Position numbers and translations under genes: made by a program. Source: an uncultured Bacteroides sp. (GTDB lineage Bacteria > Bacteroidota > Bacteroidia > Bacteroidales > Bacteroidaceae). From it: DNA of 61,542 bases. The stretch covers positions 1-61,542 of the forward strand of contig CAMFND010000107.1 in NCBI GenBank assembly GCA_945965395.1. The letters run 5' to 3'. Below are positions 8,840-17,707 of this stretch, piece after piece. The notes beneath the pieces are model-generated. The model was not told the origin of the DNA. It made no database searches and worked only from the letters and a program-made list of their open reading frames with translations. Position 1 is the first letter of the stretch, and each line of letters begins with the position of its first letter.

Positions 8840-8889
8840 GCCAAAAGCTTGCTTTTGAGCGTAAGTATTGCCGAACCGCATCCTATCTT
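8811..8889. repeat. Intergenic inverted-repeat element (79 bp)
   Basis: Terminal arms AAGATAGG (8811-8818) and CCTATCTT (8882-8889) are exact. The match continues imperfectly inward (GGT, then GCAAT against ATTGC), and the centre holds a 7-bp hairpin CAAAAGC-TT-GCTTTTG. It looks like a dispersed, non-coding mobile-type repeat rather than a gene. A second copy of the left end follows at 8901-8930. Confidence 0.7.
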
Positions 8890-8900
8890 CGAGGATTCAA

Positions 8901-8930
8901 AGAGAGGTAAAGGTGAGTGCATAGCCAACC
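8901..8930. repeat. Partial direct copy of the element's left end
   Basis: The segment GAGGTAAAGGTGAGTGCA repeats 8814-8831 nearly base for base, including AGGTAAAGGTGAGTGCA. It has no matching right end, so it looks like a truncated or one-ended copy lying between the complete element and the metK terminator. Confidence 0.6.
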
Positions 8931-8941
8931 GTTATGCCAAC

Positions 8942-8978
8942 AAAAAGGGCCTGACCATCTTCTGATGTATCAAGCCCT
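8942..8978 (-). terminator. Terminator of metK
   Basis: Stem GGGC-TGA...CATC / GATG...TCA-GCCC with loop TTCT, followed on the minus strand by five T. It lies 26 bases past the metK stop. Confidence 0.75.
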
Positions 8979-9004
8979 CTGTATGGTTAGTGGAAGGTTT
9001 CAGC

Positions 9005-10300
9005 TTATTTCAGTCCGAAAGCTTCTTTCACTTTGTCTGCATAGTCCAGTTTTTCCCAGGTGAAGAGTTCCACTTCTACGTCCTTATTGCCTTCGTAAGC
9101 CGATTCGAAATGTTTGGTAACGATTTGCGGTTCGCGGCCCATGTGTCCGTAAGCAGCAGTTTCGCTATAAATCGGGTTGCGCAGTTTCAAGCGTTCTTCG
9201 ATGGCACGCGGACGCATATCGAAGATTTCATCCACTTTCTTAGCAATTTCTCCGTCGGTCAAAGCTACATTGCTACGTCCGTAAGTATTTACGTAGATAT
9301 TGATCGGACGTGCCACTCCGATGGCGTATGAAACCTGTACCAATATTTCGTCTGCTACTCCGGCAGCTACCAGGTTTTTGGCAATGTGGCGTGCAGCGTA
9401 TGCAGCACTACGGTCTACCTTGCTGGGGTCTTTTCCTGAGAAAGCACCTCCTCCGTGAGCTCCGGCACCACCGTAAGTGTCTACAATAATCTTACGACCA
9501 GTCAGTCCGGTATCACCGTGAGGACCACCAATCACGAACTTACCTGTCGGGTTTACGTGGTATTTAATCTGGTCGTTGAATAAAGCCAGTACCTGCGGGT
9601 TGTGGATTTCGGCAATAACACGCGGCATCAGGGTTTCAATTACGTCCTTGCGAATCTGTGCCAGCATTTCTTCATCTGCCTTTAATTGAGCTTCTTTTGA
9701 GTCATTTTCCGGCTGGATAAATTCATCGTGCTGGGTAGATACTACGATGGTATCAATACGTACCGGACGACGGTTGTCATCGTATTCGATAGTTACCTGG
9801 CTCTTAGAGTCCGGACGAAGGTAAGTCATTACTTTTCCTTCACGACGGATGTCGGCCAATACCATCAGCAGCTTGTGTGCCAGGTCGAGCGACAACGGCA
9901 TGTAGTTTTCAGTTTCGTTGGTAGCATAACCAAACATCATACCCTGGTCGCCTGCTCCCTGATTCATCGGGTCTTCGCGTTCTACTCCACGGTTGATGTC
10001 AGGGCTCTGTTCGTGAATGGCTGAGAATACACCGCATGAATTACCTTCGAACATGTATTCGCTCTTGGTATAGCCTATCTTATTAATTACTTCGCGTGCT
10101 ACGCGCTGCAAATCAATATACGCTTTGGTTTTCACTTCTCCTGCCAGTACCACCTGTCCGGTAGTTACCAGAGTTTCGCAAGCTACTTTTGAACTGGGGT
10201 CGTAAGCCAACAGTTTGTCAAGCACAGCGTCCGAAATTTGATCGGCCACTTTGTCGGGGTGTCCTTCAGACACCGATTCGGATGTGAATAAGTATCCCAT
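9005..10300 (-). CDS. metK: S-adenosylmethionine synthetase
   Basis: A 431-residue enzyme making S-adenosylmethionine from methionine and ATP. Diagnostic segments are [21 protein letters not shown] (residues 8-28, ATP and metal binding), [12 protein letters not shown], and the P-loop-like [22 protein letters not shown]. The protein is longer than the typical 380-400 residues and contains an insert around residues 200-225 ([20 protein letters not shown]). It is a single gene with its own promoter, a riboswitch-bearing leader of about 140 bases and its own terminator. Confidence 0.97.
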   Translation of the reverse strand: MGYLFTSESVSEGHPDKVADQISDAVLDKLLAYDPSSKVACETLVTTGQVVLAGEVKTKAYIDLQRVAREVINKIGYTKSEYMFEGNSCGVFSAIHEQSPDINRGVEREDPMNQGAGDQGMMFGYATNETENYMPLSLDLAHKLLMVLADIRREGKVMTYLRPDSKSQVTIEYDDNRRPVRIDTIVVSTQHDEFIQPENDSKEAQLKADEEMLAQIRKDVIETLMPRVIAEIHNPQVLALFNDQIKYHVNPTGKFVIGGPHGDTGLTGRKIIVDTYGGAGAHGGGAFSGKDPSKVDRSAAYAARHIAKNLVAAGVADEILVQVSYAIGVARPINIYVNTYGRSNVALTDGEIAKKVDEIFDMRPRAIEERLKLRNPIYSETAAYGHMGREPQIVTKHFESAYEGNKDVEVELFTWEKLDYADKVKEAFGLK

Positions 10301-10385
10301 TGTTGTGGTAAATTAAAATTGTTAATGGTTTGTTTTTATCCGTGTACGGACAGAGTAGAGAAGTAATCTTCGGGGAAATAACAAT

Positions 10386-10437
10386 GTGTTTTAGCATTTT
10401 TTTCCGTGGTTGCAAGCTACTCAAATCTTTCCACTTT
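10386..10437 (-). promoter_or_regulatory. SAM-II/SAM-V-type riboswitch in the metK leader
   Basis: On the minus strand the leader contains, in order, GTGG, GATTTGA, GTAGC, TTGCAA, CCACG, an A-rich linker and TGCTAAAAC. This is the conserved core of SAM-II-class aptamers (GAUUUAA ... UUGCAA ... GCUAAAA). P1 is GTGG (10431-10434) with CCAC (10406-10409). The loop sequence TAGC (10416-10419) can pair with downstream GCTA (10392-10395) to make the H-type pseudoknot. It lies about 12 bases after the -7 box and about 85 bases before the ATG. Gene context (metK) agrees with SAM feedback. Confidence 0.85.
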
Positions 10438-10448
10438 TATTTTCGCTG

Positions 10449-10480
10449 CAAAGATAATGATATAAATTGGAATAATTACA
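10449..10480 (-). promoter_or_regulatory. Promoter of metK
   Basis: TATCTTTG on the minus strand (10449-10456) with a TTGT about 21 bp upstream. It places the transcript start just before the riboswitch aptamer and explains the long leader. Confidence 0.65.
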
Positions 10481-10529
10481 ATTTCAGTTTCTTTTTAACA
10501 TAGCTTTATGCTCTTTGCCTGTTGCCAAA

Positions 10530-10988
10530 TTATTCCTGATATAGTTCTGACAATGTTTTTTGAAGGGTGGGATGGATTACGTTTCCCGCAATTTCGATTA
10601 GGGGTTTCATCACAAAATCTCTTTCCGTCATCAATGGATGAGGAATCGTAAGCTCAGGTGTCTGGAATACGAGATTGTCGTATAAAAGAATATCAATATC
10701 GATGAGCCGGTCGCTGTAGCTGCCGTTGACTGATTTCTTTGTCCTGCCAAGCTCTTTCTCTATTTCCTGCGTGATGTGCAGTATCTCGATAGGAGAGAGG
10801 CTGGTTTCCAGTCCGATTGCTGCATTGAGGAAGCTGTGGTCTGATTCAAATCCCCAAGGGGCTGTTTCATAAAAAGAGGATAGGGAAACTTGCTTCCCTA
10901 TCCTTTCCTGTAGTTTATAGATGGCGGTACGTAAATTAGCTTCTTTATTGCCAAGGTTTGTACCTAATCCCAGATAAACTGTTACCAT
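10530..10988 (-). CDS. folK: 2-amino-4-hydroxy-6-hydroxymethyldihydropteridine pyrophosphokinase
   Basis: A 152-residue HPPK that transfers pyrophosphate from ATP to 6-hydroxymethyl-dihydropterin in folate synthesis. Features seen are LGLGTNLGNKEANLR at the N-terminus, SSFYETAPWGF, the catalytic/metal segment DRLIDIDILLYDN, and IPHPLMTERDFVMKPL. The length is normal for a single-domain HPPK. It is the last gene of the minus-strand cluster starting near 15.7 kb, 12 bases after queA. Confidence 0.95.
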   Translation of the reverse strand: MVTVYLGLGTNLGNKEANLRTAIYKLQERIGKQVSLSSFYETAPWGFESDHSFLNAAIGLETSLSPIEILHITQEIEKELGRTKKSVNGSYSDRLIDIDILLYDNLVFQTPELTIPHPLMTERDFVMKPLIEIAGNVIHPTLQKTLSELYQE

Positions 10989-11000
10989 AGAGTGATGGTT

Positions 11001-12056
11001 TTATTTATCCAGAATCAGCATGGCATCACCGTAAGTACCAAAACGGTAATCTTCTTTCAGTGCGATGTTGTAAGCATCCATGATCAGTTCATATCCTCCG
11101 TAAGCGCATACAAGCATCAGCATGGTAGAAAGCGGCATGTGGAAATTGCTTACCATGGCGTTGGCTACTGAGAAGTCGTAAGGAGGGAAAATAAATTTGT
11201 TGGTCCATCCTTCGAATTCTTTCAAATGGCCGTCTGTACCCACAGCAGTTTCAATGGCACGCATCACAGTAGTACCTATGGCACATACCTTGTTGCCTCT
11301 GTCTTTGGCTTCGTTGACGATGCGGCAGGCTTTTGCGTTGACGAACATCTGTTCAGAATCCATTTTATGTTTGGTCAAATCTTCCACGTCGATGTCGCGG
11401 AAGTTGCCCAATCCGGCGTGCATGGTGATGAAAGAGAAGTCAATGCCTTTGATTTCCATACGTTTCATAAGCTCACGGCTGAAGTGGAGACCGGCTGCCG
11501 GCACGGTAACGGCTCCTTCATTTTTGGCGTAGATAGTCTGGAAACGTTCTTCATCTTCCGGTTCTGCCGGGCGATGGATGAAAGGAGGCAATGGAGGTTC
11601 TCCCAAGGCATACAAAGCCTTCTTGAATTCATCATGAGGACCGTCGTACAAAAAGCGGAGTGTACGTCCGCGAGAAGTCGTATTGTCAATTACTTCAGCC
11701 ACCATTGAGTCATCGTCGCCGAAATACAGCTTGTTACCGATACGGATTTTACGGGCTGGGTCTACCAGCACATCCCACAAGCGCAGTTCTTCGTTCAACT
11801 CACGGAGCAGGAATACTTCAATGCGGGCACCCGTTTTTTCCTTGTTACCATACAAACGAGCAGGAAAGACTTTGGTATCGTTAAAGATAAACACGTCTTT
11901 GTCGTCGAAATAGTTCAGTATATCCTTGAAATTGACATGTTCAATTTCTCCGGTTGACTTGTGAATTACCATCAGGCGGGATTCATCTCTGTATTTAGCC
12001 GGATAAAGAGCGATTTTTTCTTCCGGCAACTTGAATTTGAATTGTGACAGTTTCAT
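11001..12056 (-). CDS. queA: S-adenosylmethionine:tRNA ribosyltransferase-isomerase
   Basis: A 351-residue enzyme that moves the ribosyl part of SAM to preQ1 in tRNA, giving epoxyqueuosine at the wobble position. Typical segments include [35 protein letters not shown], and [11 protein letters not shown], with a C-terminal [26 protein letters not shown] block. Length is normal. It lies 17 bases after truB and 12 before folK, in one operon with another tRNA-modifying enzyme. It consumes the product of nearby metK, but that proximity is probably incidental. Confidence 0.96.
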   Translation of the reverse strand: MKLSQFKFKLPEEKIALYPAKYRDESRLMVIHKSTGEIEHVNFKDILNYFDDKDVFIFNDTKVFPARLYGNKEKTGARIEVFLLRELNEELRLWDVLVDPARKIRIGNKLYFGDDDSMVAEVIDNTTSRGRTLRFLYDGPHDEFKKALYALGEPPLPPFIHRPAEPEDEERFQTIYAKNEGAVTVPAAGLHFSRELMKRMEIKGIDFSFITMHAGLGNFRDIDVEDLTKHKMDSEQMFVNAKACRIVNEAKDRGNKVCAIGTTVMRAIETAVGTDGHLKEFEGWTNKFIFPPYDFSVANAMVSNFHMPLSTMLMLVCAYGGYELIMDAYNIALKEDYRFGTYGDAMLILDK

Positions 12057-12073
12057 CTTCTTCCTTTCTTTCC

Positions 12074-12778
12074 TTAATCGTTTATAACTTCTATTTCTTG
12101 CTGGTCGAGCCAGGCTTCAAAATCTTCCACTTTCATGCAGTCTTCCAACTTTACTTCTCCTACCCGTGTACGTATCAGACCGGTCAGGTGGGCACCACTT
12201 TGCAGTGCCTGGCCAATGTCTCTGGCTAATGCCCGTATGTAAGTGCCCTTGCTGCAGACTACCCGTATCTTAATTTCCGGCAGGTTGCATTCCAACAACT
12301 CGATTTCATCAATGACCAGAATTTTGGGCTTCAATTCTACTTCATCTCCTTTTCTTGCCAGATCGTATGCACGTTTACCGTCTACTTTGCATGCGGAAAA
12401 TGCCGGTGGTACCTGTTCAATGGTGCCGACAAACTTCTTTAATGTCTTTTCGACCATTTCTTTGGTGATATGGTCGGTAGGGTAAGTTGCGTCAATCTCC
12501 TTTTCCAGGTCGAATGAGGGAGTGGTTGCTCCCAGCTGGAGAGTGGCAATGTACTCTTTCGTATGATACTGAAACTCCTCAATACGCTTTGTGGCCTTTC
12601 CGGTACAGATAATCATCACTCCGGTGGCCAGTGGATCGAGCGTTCCGGCATGTCCTACTTTTATTTTCTTTACTCCTAATTTGCGACTGATGTGGTATCG
12701 TATCTTATTCACCACGGCAAAAGAGGTCCATCGCAGTGGCTTGTCAAAATATAATACTTCTCCTTCTTTGAAATTCAT
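12074..12778 (-). CDS. truB: tRNA pseudouridine-55 synthase
   Basis: A 234-residue TruB, which converts U55 in the T loop of tRNAs to pseudouridine. The catalytic motif [13 protein letters not shown] places the nucleophilic aspartate at residue 48. [16 protein letters not shown] and [15 protein letters not shown] are the expected RNA- and base-contacting motifs. It is short because the C-terminal PUA domain is reduced or absent, as in many Bacteroidetes. It starts 30 bases after uppP. Confidence 0.96.
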   Translation of the reverse strand: MNFKEGEVLYFDKPLRWTSFAVVNKIRYHISRKLGVKKIKVGHAGTLDPLATGVMIICTGKATKRIEEFQYHTKEYIATLQLGATTPSFDLEKEIDATYPTDHITKEMVEKTLKKFVGTIEQVPPAFSACKVDGKRAYDLARKGDEVELKPKILVIDEIELLECNLPEIKIRVVCSKGTYIRALARDIGQALQSGAHLTGLIRTRVGEVKLEDCMKVEDFEAWLDQQEIEVIND

Positions 12779-12808
12779 TCTTTGGTTGTAAATTGTTGTT
12801 GAGACTGC

Positions 12809-13612
12809 TTATCCCAGCAGACTGCATGCAATTGTAATTACTCCGGCAATGGCGCAATATACGCCGAACCATATTAACTTTCCTTTCTTTACAATGTTGA
12901 TCATCCATTTGCAAGCTACACAGCCTGATACAAAGGCAGCTAAAAAACCAATAATGAGTGCTCCCATACTGATTTCTGCATTAGCGGCTGAGGCATTCTT
13001 TACGATTTCCATTCCGGAAAGTAGTGCTTCTCCTAAAATAGGAGGAATAACCATCAGAAAGGAGAATTGTGCCAGTGTTTCCTTTTTATTTCCTAAAATC
13101 AGTCCGGTAGCGATGGTGCTTCCTGAACGTGACAATCCCGGCATGACCGCACAGGCCTGAGCCAGTCCGATGATGAATGCATCACGCAGGCTGATTTTTT
13201 CTTTCTGCCGAGGTTTGGCGTAATAAGAAAAAGCCAGTAAAACGGCAGTCAGTAACAACATGCATCCTACAATCAGCAAACCGGAGCCGAAAATTTCTTC
13301 TACGTAATCTTTAAAGAACACTCCGACGATGCCGATAGGAATCATTGATACAAGAATATTGATGACATATCTGGTTTCGTCATTCATTTTCCATTTAAAC
13401 AGTCCCCGGAAAATCCAGTCAATCTCTTTCCACAAGATAACCAGTGTACTCAGCACGGTGGCAATGTGAACTACTACGGTGAAAGTCAGATTTTCTTCAC
13501 CCTGAATGCCAAACAAAGCCGAACCGATAGCAAGGTGACCGCTGCTACTTACGGGGAGGTACTCTGTCAGTCCCTGCAGAATACCTAAAATTAAGGCTTC
13601 AAACCAACTCAT
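12809..13612 (-). CDS. uppP: Undecaprenyl-diphosphate phosphatase
   Basis: A 267-residue inner-membrane protein (BacA/UppP family) that recycles undecaprenyl pyrophosphate to the monophosphate carrier for wall and surface glycan synthesis. The N-terminal catalytic motif [14 protein letters not shown] (residues 15-28) and the second motif [12 protein letters not shown] are intact. About seven hydrophobic helices are visible. It lies 5 bases after the DUF3098 gene and is surely cotranscribed with it. Confidence 0.95.
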   Translation of the reverse strand: MSWFEALILGILQGLTEYLPVSSSGHLAIGSALFGIQGEENLTFTVVVHIATVLSTLVILWKEIDWIFRGLFKWKMNDETRYVINILVSMIPIGIVGVFFKDYVEEIFGSGLLIVGCMLLLTAVLLAFSYYAKPRQKEKISLRDAFIIGLAQACAVMPGLSRSGSTIATGLILGNKKETLAQFSFLMVIPPILGEALLSGMEIVKNASAANAEISMGALIIGFLAAFVSGCVACKWMINIVKKGKLIWFGVYCAIAGVITIACSLLG

Positions 13613-13617
13613 TGCAT

Positions 13618-13866
13618 TTATTCTTTAGTAATTGTTTCTTCTTTGTCTTTCGGTTTTCTCAGGATACCATAAATCATGAAAATGAATCCCAAAAAGCAAA
13701 CAACGGGAGCCACTTTGATACGGCGTACACTGAAGATATCCGGTTCAAAGGCTGTTTCAGTAGAGCCGGGTCCGCTCATTAACAGGAATCCGATGATAAT
13801 GACTATCATACCTATGGCAAGCAGTATGAAGTTGGTTTTATCAAAAGCAAAACTTTTTTTGTCCAT
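13618..13866 (-). CDS. DUF3098 small membrane protein
   Basis: An 82-residue protein with two hydrophobic helices (about residues 11-30 and 53-70) separated by a segment with [16 protein letters not shown], and a charged cytoplasmic tail KPKDKEE. This matches DUF3098, a family of unknown function regularly found between ftsX and uppP in Bacteroidetes. The conserved placement suggests a role at the division site or in envelope synthesis, but this is inference only. Confidence 0.82.
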   Translation of the reverse strand: MDKKSFAFDKTNFILLAIGMIVIIIGFLLMSGPGSTETAFEPDIFSVRRIKVAPVVCFLGFIFMIYGILRKPKDKEETITKE

Positions 13867-13894
13867 AATGAATTTTGTCTATTTAGTTTGAACA

Positions 13895-14764
13895 TTAAAG
13901 GCGATATAAATCTCCGGCTTTCATCTTCAAATATTTGTTGATGGAGATGTAGGCACACAAGGTGGCAATGAGGATACCCGAGATGAAAACAGCTCCCATT
14001 ACACAAAGCATTACTTCGGGGGTAATGAGCTCCAGCAGTCCCGGCTCATAGTTGACAAGCATGTAAGACAGGCTGATGAGCAGGGCATTGGCCATAGCCG
14101 CCGCAAGAAGACCTATCCAGACATTTCTGACAATGAACGGTCGCCGGATGAATGACCAGCTTGCACCTACCAGCTTCATGGTGTGAATCAGAAAACGTTT
14201 GGAGTAAATGGTCAGTCGTATAGTATTGTTGATCAATGCAAATGAAATGAGGGTGAGCAAAGCAGCCAGCCCTAACAGAAACATGCTGATTTTGCGTATG
14301 TTCTGGTTGATGGTATCAATCAGGTCCTGCGGATAATTTACTTCAATGACTTTTTTATTGTCCAGCAGTTTCTCCTGGATCCAGCTCAGGCTGTCAGAAT
14401 TGGCGTATGCTGCATTGAGTTTGATTTCGATGGAAGCCGTAAACGGATTATAGCCTAAGAATTCAGCCGGATCTGTTCCCATGGCTTCTGTCTGTTCTTT
14501 CAGAGCCTGTGCTTTCGATATGTAGGTGGCCTGCTTCACAAAAGGCTCTTCTTCCAGCTGCTTTTGGAAGCGGATGGCTTCTGCTTCTTTCATGTCGTCG
14601 TTGAGAAGAACGGAAAAGTTGATATTCTCGCGTACGTATACAGAAAGATTGTTGGCGGTCATGACAAAAAAGACCACCATACCCAGCAACAGCAGTATCA
14701 GCATTGTACTGATGCAGGAGGTAATGAATTGCATATCGAAAAGGCTGCCCGACTTCTGACTCAT
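13895..14764 (-). CDS. ftsX: Cell division protein FtsX
   Basis: A 289-residue permease-like protein with one N-terminal helix (about residues 15-37), a periplasmic domain containing NFSVLLNDDMKEAEA, and three C-terminal helices (about 155-180, 210-235 and 255-280), the FtsX layout. FtsX pairs with the ATPase FtsE to activate peptidoglycan hydrolases at the septum. No ftsE is adjacent, so it must be encoded elsewhere. It starts 6 bases after the methyltransferase gene. Confidence 0.9.
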   Translation of the reverse strand: MSQKSGSLFDMQFITSCISTMLILLLLGMVVFFVMTANNLSVYVRENINFSVLLNDDMKEAEAIRFQKQLEEEPFVKQATYISKAQALKEQTEAMGTDPAEFLGYNPFTASIEIKLNAAYANSDSLSWIQEKLLDNKKVIEVNYPQDLIDTINQNIRKISMFLLGLAALLTLISFALINNTIRLTIYSKRFLIHTMKLVGASWSFIRRPFIVRNVWIGLLAAAMANALLISLSYMLVNYEPGLLELITPEVMLCVMGAVFISGILIATLCAYISINKYLKMKAGDLYRL

Positions 14765-14770
14765 AATTTC

Positions 14771-15667
14771 TTATTTTTTTCTGAATACATAAATCATGGA
14801 ACTGCTCCGGTCTTTCTTGGCCAGTGAAACAATCCATGCTTCCGCTCCGGTAATCAGTCCTTTTATAAATGGAAAAGCACTTTCCCGGTATTTCTCGCTC
14901 AGCATTGATACGTAAAACGCATCAAAAGGCATCGGATGCCGTTCGCAGAGAATAAAGTCGTGTTTGGCTCCAAACTGCTGCATGACGGAGGGACTGAAAT
15001 GCCACAAGTGTCGGGGAACATCGTAGGCACCCCACATTTCTTTGTATTTTTCGGCATCGAATGAAGTAGGGTTGGGCACAGCTATAATGAGTATGCCCTG
15101 GTCTTTCAGAATACGTTTCAGTGTTTCCCAGGTTTCATTCAAATGTTCCAGATGCTCCATGACATGCCACAATGTGATGACATCGAACGACTTGTCGGCA
15201 AACTCATTGAGGGCTTCCGGAGCTGCCACGTCCAGCTCAAAATGCTCTTTGGCAAACTGGCGGGCCTGAGGGCTTTTTTCGATGGCGGAAACGTGCCATC
15301 CTCTTTCCTGCATGAAATGCGGAAAGTAGCCAGTGCCGGTACCGATGTCCAGCAGGCTGCCCTGACTTAATCGGGAGTTATGCTTGACAAGGCGTGCTTT
15401 ACGGGCAAGCATCACACGGCGCACCCAGTGATATACACGGTTCATCAACCCTTTGTGCGTATCGCTGTGTGAAATATAATCTGGAGTTTCGTAGTAGCGT
15501 CCTATTTCTGCTTCAACCGGAACAGGATGAGTGAACTGGAAACCGCAGTCTTTGCAACGACAAATCTGAAAGGACTCACCGGAAGCATAGTGGTCTGTAC
15601 ATGTCATTACCTCTTCAAAGTGGTTTCCTCCACAAAGTGGACATTTATCTATTTTCAGTATATTCAC
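14771..15667 (-). CDS. Class I SAM methyltransferase with N-terminal zinc ribbon
   Basis: A 298-residue protein. Two CxxC pairs (CPLC near residue 8 and CKDC near residue 38) form a probable zinc ribbon. The Rossmann-like methyltransferase core follows, with the SAM-binding motif LLDIGTGTGYFPHFM, then WHVMEHLEHL and the LIIAVPNPTSFDAE strand. The target is unknown; similar proteins act on small metabolites or surface glycans. I prefer the GTG start at 15667 (MNILKIDKCPLCGG) to a TTG at 15697, which lies upstream of a -7-like TATTTTGC. It heads the cluster running to folK. Confidence 0.82.
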   Translation of the reverse strand: MNILKIDKCPLCGGNHFEEVMTCTDHYASGESFQICRCKDCGFQFTHPVPVEAEIGRYYETPDYISHSDTHKGLMNRVYHWVRRVMLARKARLVKHNSRLSQGSLLDIGTGTGYFPHFMQERGWHVSAIEKSPQARQFAKEHFELDVAAPEALNEFADKSFDVITLWHVMEHLEHLNETWETLKRILKDQGILIIAVPNPTSFDAEKYKEMWGAYDVPRHLWHFSPSVMQQFGAKHDFILCERHPMPFDAFYVSMLSEKYRESAFPFIKGLITGAEAWIVSLAKKDRSSSMIYVFRKK

Positions 15668-15805
15668 TTTATTCCCTAATTTGCTGCAAAATAACAAATA
15701 AAAAGCCTATGGCATGATTTTCTTTAAAAGTTTTTAAGAGTATAGAATACTTTATGTATGTTTTTTGTAACTTAGCCCCGAATAATGAATATTTGCCAAT
15801 AGATT

Positions 15806-16006
15806 ATGGAGAAAAAGAGATTGACACGGTCAAACAATCGTATGATAGGTGGGGTTTGTGCTGGGATAGCCGATTATTTTGAATGGGATATTACTTTGGT
15901 GCGTATTATTTACGTGCTGGTTACATTTTTTACAGCTTTTTCCGGTGGACTGGTTTATTTGATTCTTTGGCTGGTCATGCCGGAAGCCAGAAGAGAAAGT
16001 AATTAA
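15806..16006 (+). CDS. PspC-domain membrane protein
   Basis: A 66-residue protein consisting only of a PspC domain. The signature RLTRSNNRMIGGVCAGIADYF is followed by the hydrophobic helix VYLILWLVMPEARR. In enteric bacteria PspC is an inner-membrane sensor of envelope stress. Stand-alone copies are common in Bacteroidetes and their role is not established. It is a single gene, divergent from the methyltransferase cluster and convergent with miaB. Confidence 0.88.
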   Translation: MEKKRLTRSNNRMIGGVCAGIADYFEWDITLVRIIYVLVTFFTAFSGGLVYLILWLVMPEARRESN

Positions 16007-16047
16007 AGAACAGGCTTGTATCAATAGGCATACGGGCTGTAAGTATT

Positions 16048-16138
16048 TAGGTTCTCCTCACGCGAAACATACGTTTTGCGGAGCGGAAACCTACGTTTCG
16101 CACACCGGAAACGTAGGTTTCTGCCTTGTGAAACGTAA
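16048..16138. repeat. 22-bp palindrome array with GAAAC/GTTTC half-sites
   Basis: GAAAC occurs at 16064, 16086, 16108 and 16130, exactly every 22 bases. The array reads: half-site TAGGTTCT, spacer CCTCACGC, GAAACATACGTTTT, GCGGAGCG, GAAACCTACGTTTC, GCACACCG, GAAACGTAGGTTTC, TGCCTTGT, half-site GAAACGTA. So there are three 14-bp palindromes, four 8-bp spacers, and a half-site at each end, as in the AGTACT array. One segment can fold as a 10-bp stem (CCTACGTTTC / GAAACGTAGG) with an 8-base loop. It lies between the convergent pspC-like and miaB genes. Confidence 0.9.
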
Positions 16139-16180
16139 AAAACCTGCAAGCATCCTGAAAAAGATGTCTGCAGGTTTTTA
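16137..16180. terminator. Bidirectional terminator between the pspC-like gene and miaB
   Basis: Arms AAAAACCTGCA and TGCAGGTTTTT, with additional CATC/GATG pairing inside. A-rich and T-rich flanks on each side suit both convergent transcripts. Confidence 0.75.
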
Positions 16181-16211
16181 TTTTGTCTTCTCAGAGCTAT
16201 TTCTAGGAGAG

Positions 16212-17585
16212 TTATTCGGTTACTTCTGTGCCTTTCAGAGTAGCAGAGCTTGATTCCGTGATTTTTACTTTCACAAAATCACCGATGCGGTGGCTGCCAC
16301 GATCAAAGACTACTACTTTGTTTTGTTCCGTACGACCGAACAGCTGTTCTTTAGAGCGTTTGGATACGCCTTCTACCAATACTTCGAAAGTTTTTCCTAC
16401 ATCTTTGGCATTACTTTCGGCAGAAAGCTGGTTCTGCAGTTCAATCATTTCATTTAGTCGACGGATTTTGATTTCTTCGGGCACGTCGTCCGGAAGATGT
16501 TTGGAAGCGTATGTCCCCGGTCGTTCAGAATATTTGAACATGAAAGCCGAGTCGTACGCACATTCGCGCATCAGCGACAAGGACATCTGATGGTCTTCTT
16601 CTGTTTCAGAATGGAAGCCCGAGAAAATATCGGTACTGAGTCCGCAGTCGGGGATGATTCTCCGGATAGCGGCTACTCTTTCCAGGTACCATTCGCGGGT
16701 ATATTTACGGTTCATCAGTTTCAGGATGCGTGAACTTCCGCTCTGTACGGGCAGGTGGATGTGCTTGCATACATTGGGCACTTCTGCAATGACATGAAGC
16801 GTTTCGTCACTCATGTCTTTGGGGTGTGAAGTGGTGAAACGTACGCGCATGTCGGGCACTGCTTCGGCTACGATACGGAGCAGCATGGGGAAGGTCACTG
16901 TCTGACCGTCTTTTTCAAAACGGTATGAGTTGACGTTCTGTCCCAACAGGGTTACTTCCTTATAACCTTTTCGTTGCAGGTCGCGTACTTCGTTCAGGAT
17001 ACTTTCCACGTCACGGCTGCGTTCACGTCCGCGTGTATAAGGTACAATACAGTAATGGCAGAAATTGTTACATCCTCGCATGATGGAAACGAAGCCTGAA
17101 ATATGGTTTCCGCAAATACGTGAAGGAATCACGTCACGGTAAGTTTCCGTAGTAGAAAGTTCCACATTGATGGCTTTTTCTCCTGCTTCTACGGCTGCAA
17201 TCAGGTCGGGTAAGGTCAGGTAGGCATCCGGACCGGCTACTAAGTCTACATGATGTTTTTCAATCAGTTCGTTTTTCACTCGTTCGGCCATACATCCCAA
17301 TACGCCCACAATCAGATGTTTCCGCTTTTTGCGTAAAGAATGGAAAAACTCCAGTCGGTTCAGGATTTTCTGTTCCGCATTGTCGCGGATGGAGCAGGTG
17401 TTCATGAACACGGCATCGGCCTCCTCTAAAGTGTCACAAGGAGAATATCCGGCCATTTGCATGATAGATGCAATTACTTCACTGTCTGCCACATTCATCT
17501 GGCATCCGTAGGTCTCGATAAACAATTTCTTGCTTTCGTTTTCAGTTGCAGATTTAAAGTCTGCTCCTGTAGCTTCTTTTGTCAT
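16212..17585 (-). CDS. miaB: tRNA-2-methylthio-N6-dimethylallyladenosine synthase
   Basis: A 457-residue radical-SAM methylthiotransferase acting on i6A37 of tRNAs. The N-terminal domain supplies cysteines for the auxiliary [4Fe-4S] cluster (TYGCQMN, Cys28; MNTCSIRD; VLGCMAERV). The radical-SAM motif CNNFCHYC is present in MRGCNNFCHYCIVPYTRG. A C-terminal TRAM domain (about residues 385-450) binds RNA. All key cysteines are intact. It is a single gene with a -7 box at 17614-17621. Confidence 0.96.
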   Translation of the reverse strand: MTKEATGADFKSATENESKKLFIETYGCQMNVADSEVIASIMQMAGYSPCDTLEEADAVFMNTCSIRDNAEQKILNRLEFFHSLRKKRKHLIVGVLGCMAERVKNELIEKHHVDLVAGPDAYLTLPDLIAAVEAGEKAINVELSTTETYRDVIPSRICGNHISGFVSIMRGCNNFCHYCIVPYTRGRERSRDVESILNEVRDLQRKGYKEVTLLGQNVNSYRFEKDGQTVTFPMLLRIVAEAVPDMRVRFTTSHPKDMSDETLHVIAEVPNVCKHIHLPVQSGSSRILKLMNRKYTREWYLERVAAIRRIIPDCGLSTDIFSGFHSETEEDHQMSLSLMRECAYDSAFMFKYSERPGTYASKHLPDDVPEEIKIRRLNEMIELQNQLSAESNAKDVGKTFEVLVEGVSKRSKEQLFGRTEQNKVVVFDRGSHRIGDFVKVKITESSSATLKGTEVTE

Positions 17586-17613
17586 AAGGTTTTCTATATT
17601 AAAAATTTGCTTG

Positions 17614-17621
17614 CAAAGATA
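17614..17621 (-). promoter_or_regulatory. -7 box of miaB
   Basis: TATCTTTG on the minus strand, 28 bases before the miaB ATG. The -33 region is weak. Confidence 0.55.
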
Positions 17622-17674
17622 TCTGTTTCTTGGTTAACTTCCATAAAAAGGGTGGGAGATATAGATTTTATTCG

Positions 17675-17682
17675 TATCTTTG
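17675..17682 (+). promoter_or_regulatory. -7 box of the gene at 17708
   Basis: TATCTTTG on the plus strand, 25 bases before the ATG. It is divergent from, and 53 bases away from, the miaB -7 box. Confidence 0.55.
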
Positions 17683-17707
17683 AAGAAAACCTTAACACTT
17701 AATATTT

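Noticed and set aside
8791-8928. Extended N-terminus of the LOG protein
   Set aside because: The extension translates the inverted-repeat element and lies upstream of the -7 promoter box; family alignment begins at MNDIKNICVYSASS.
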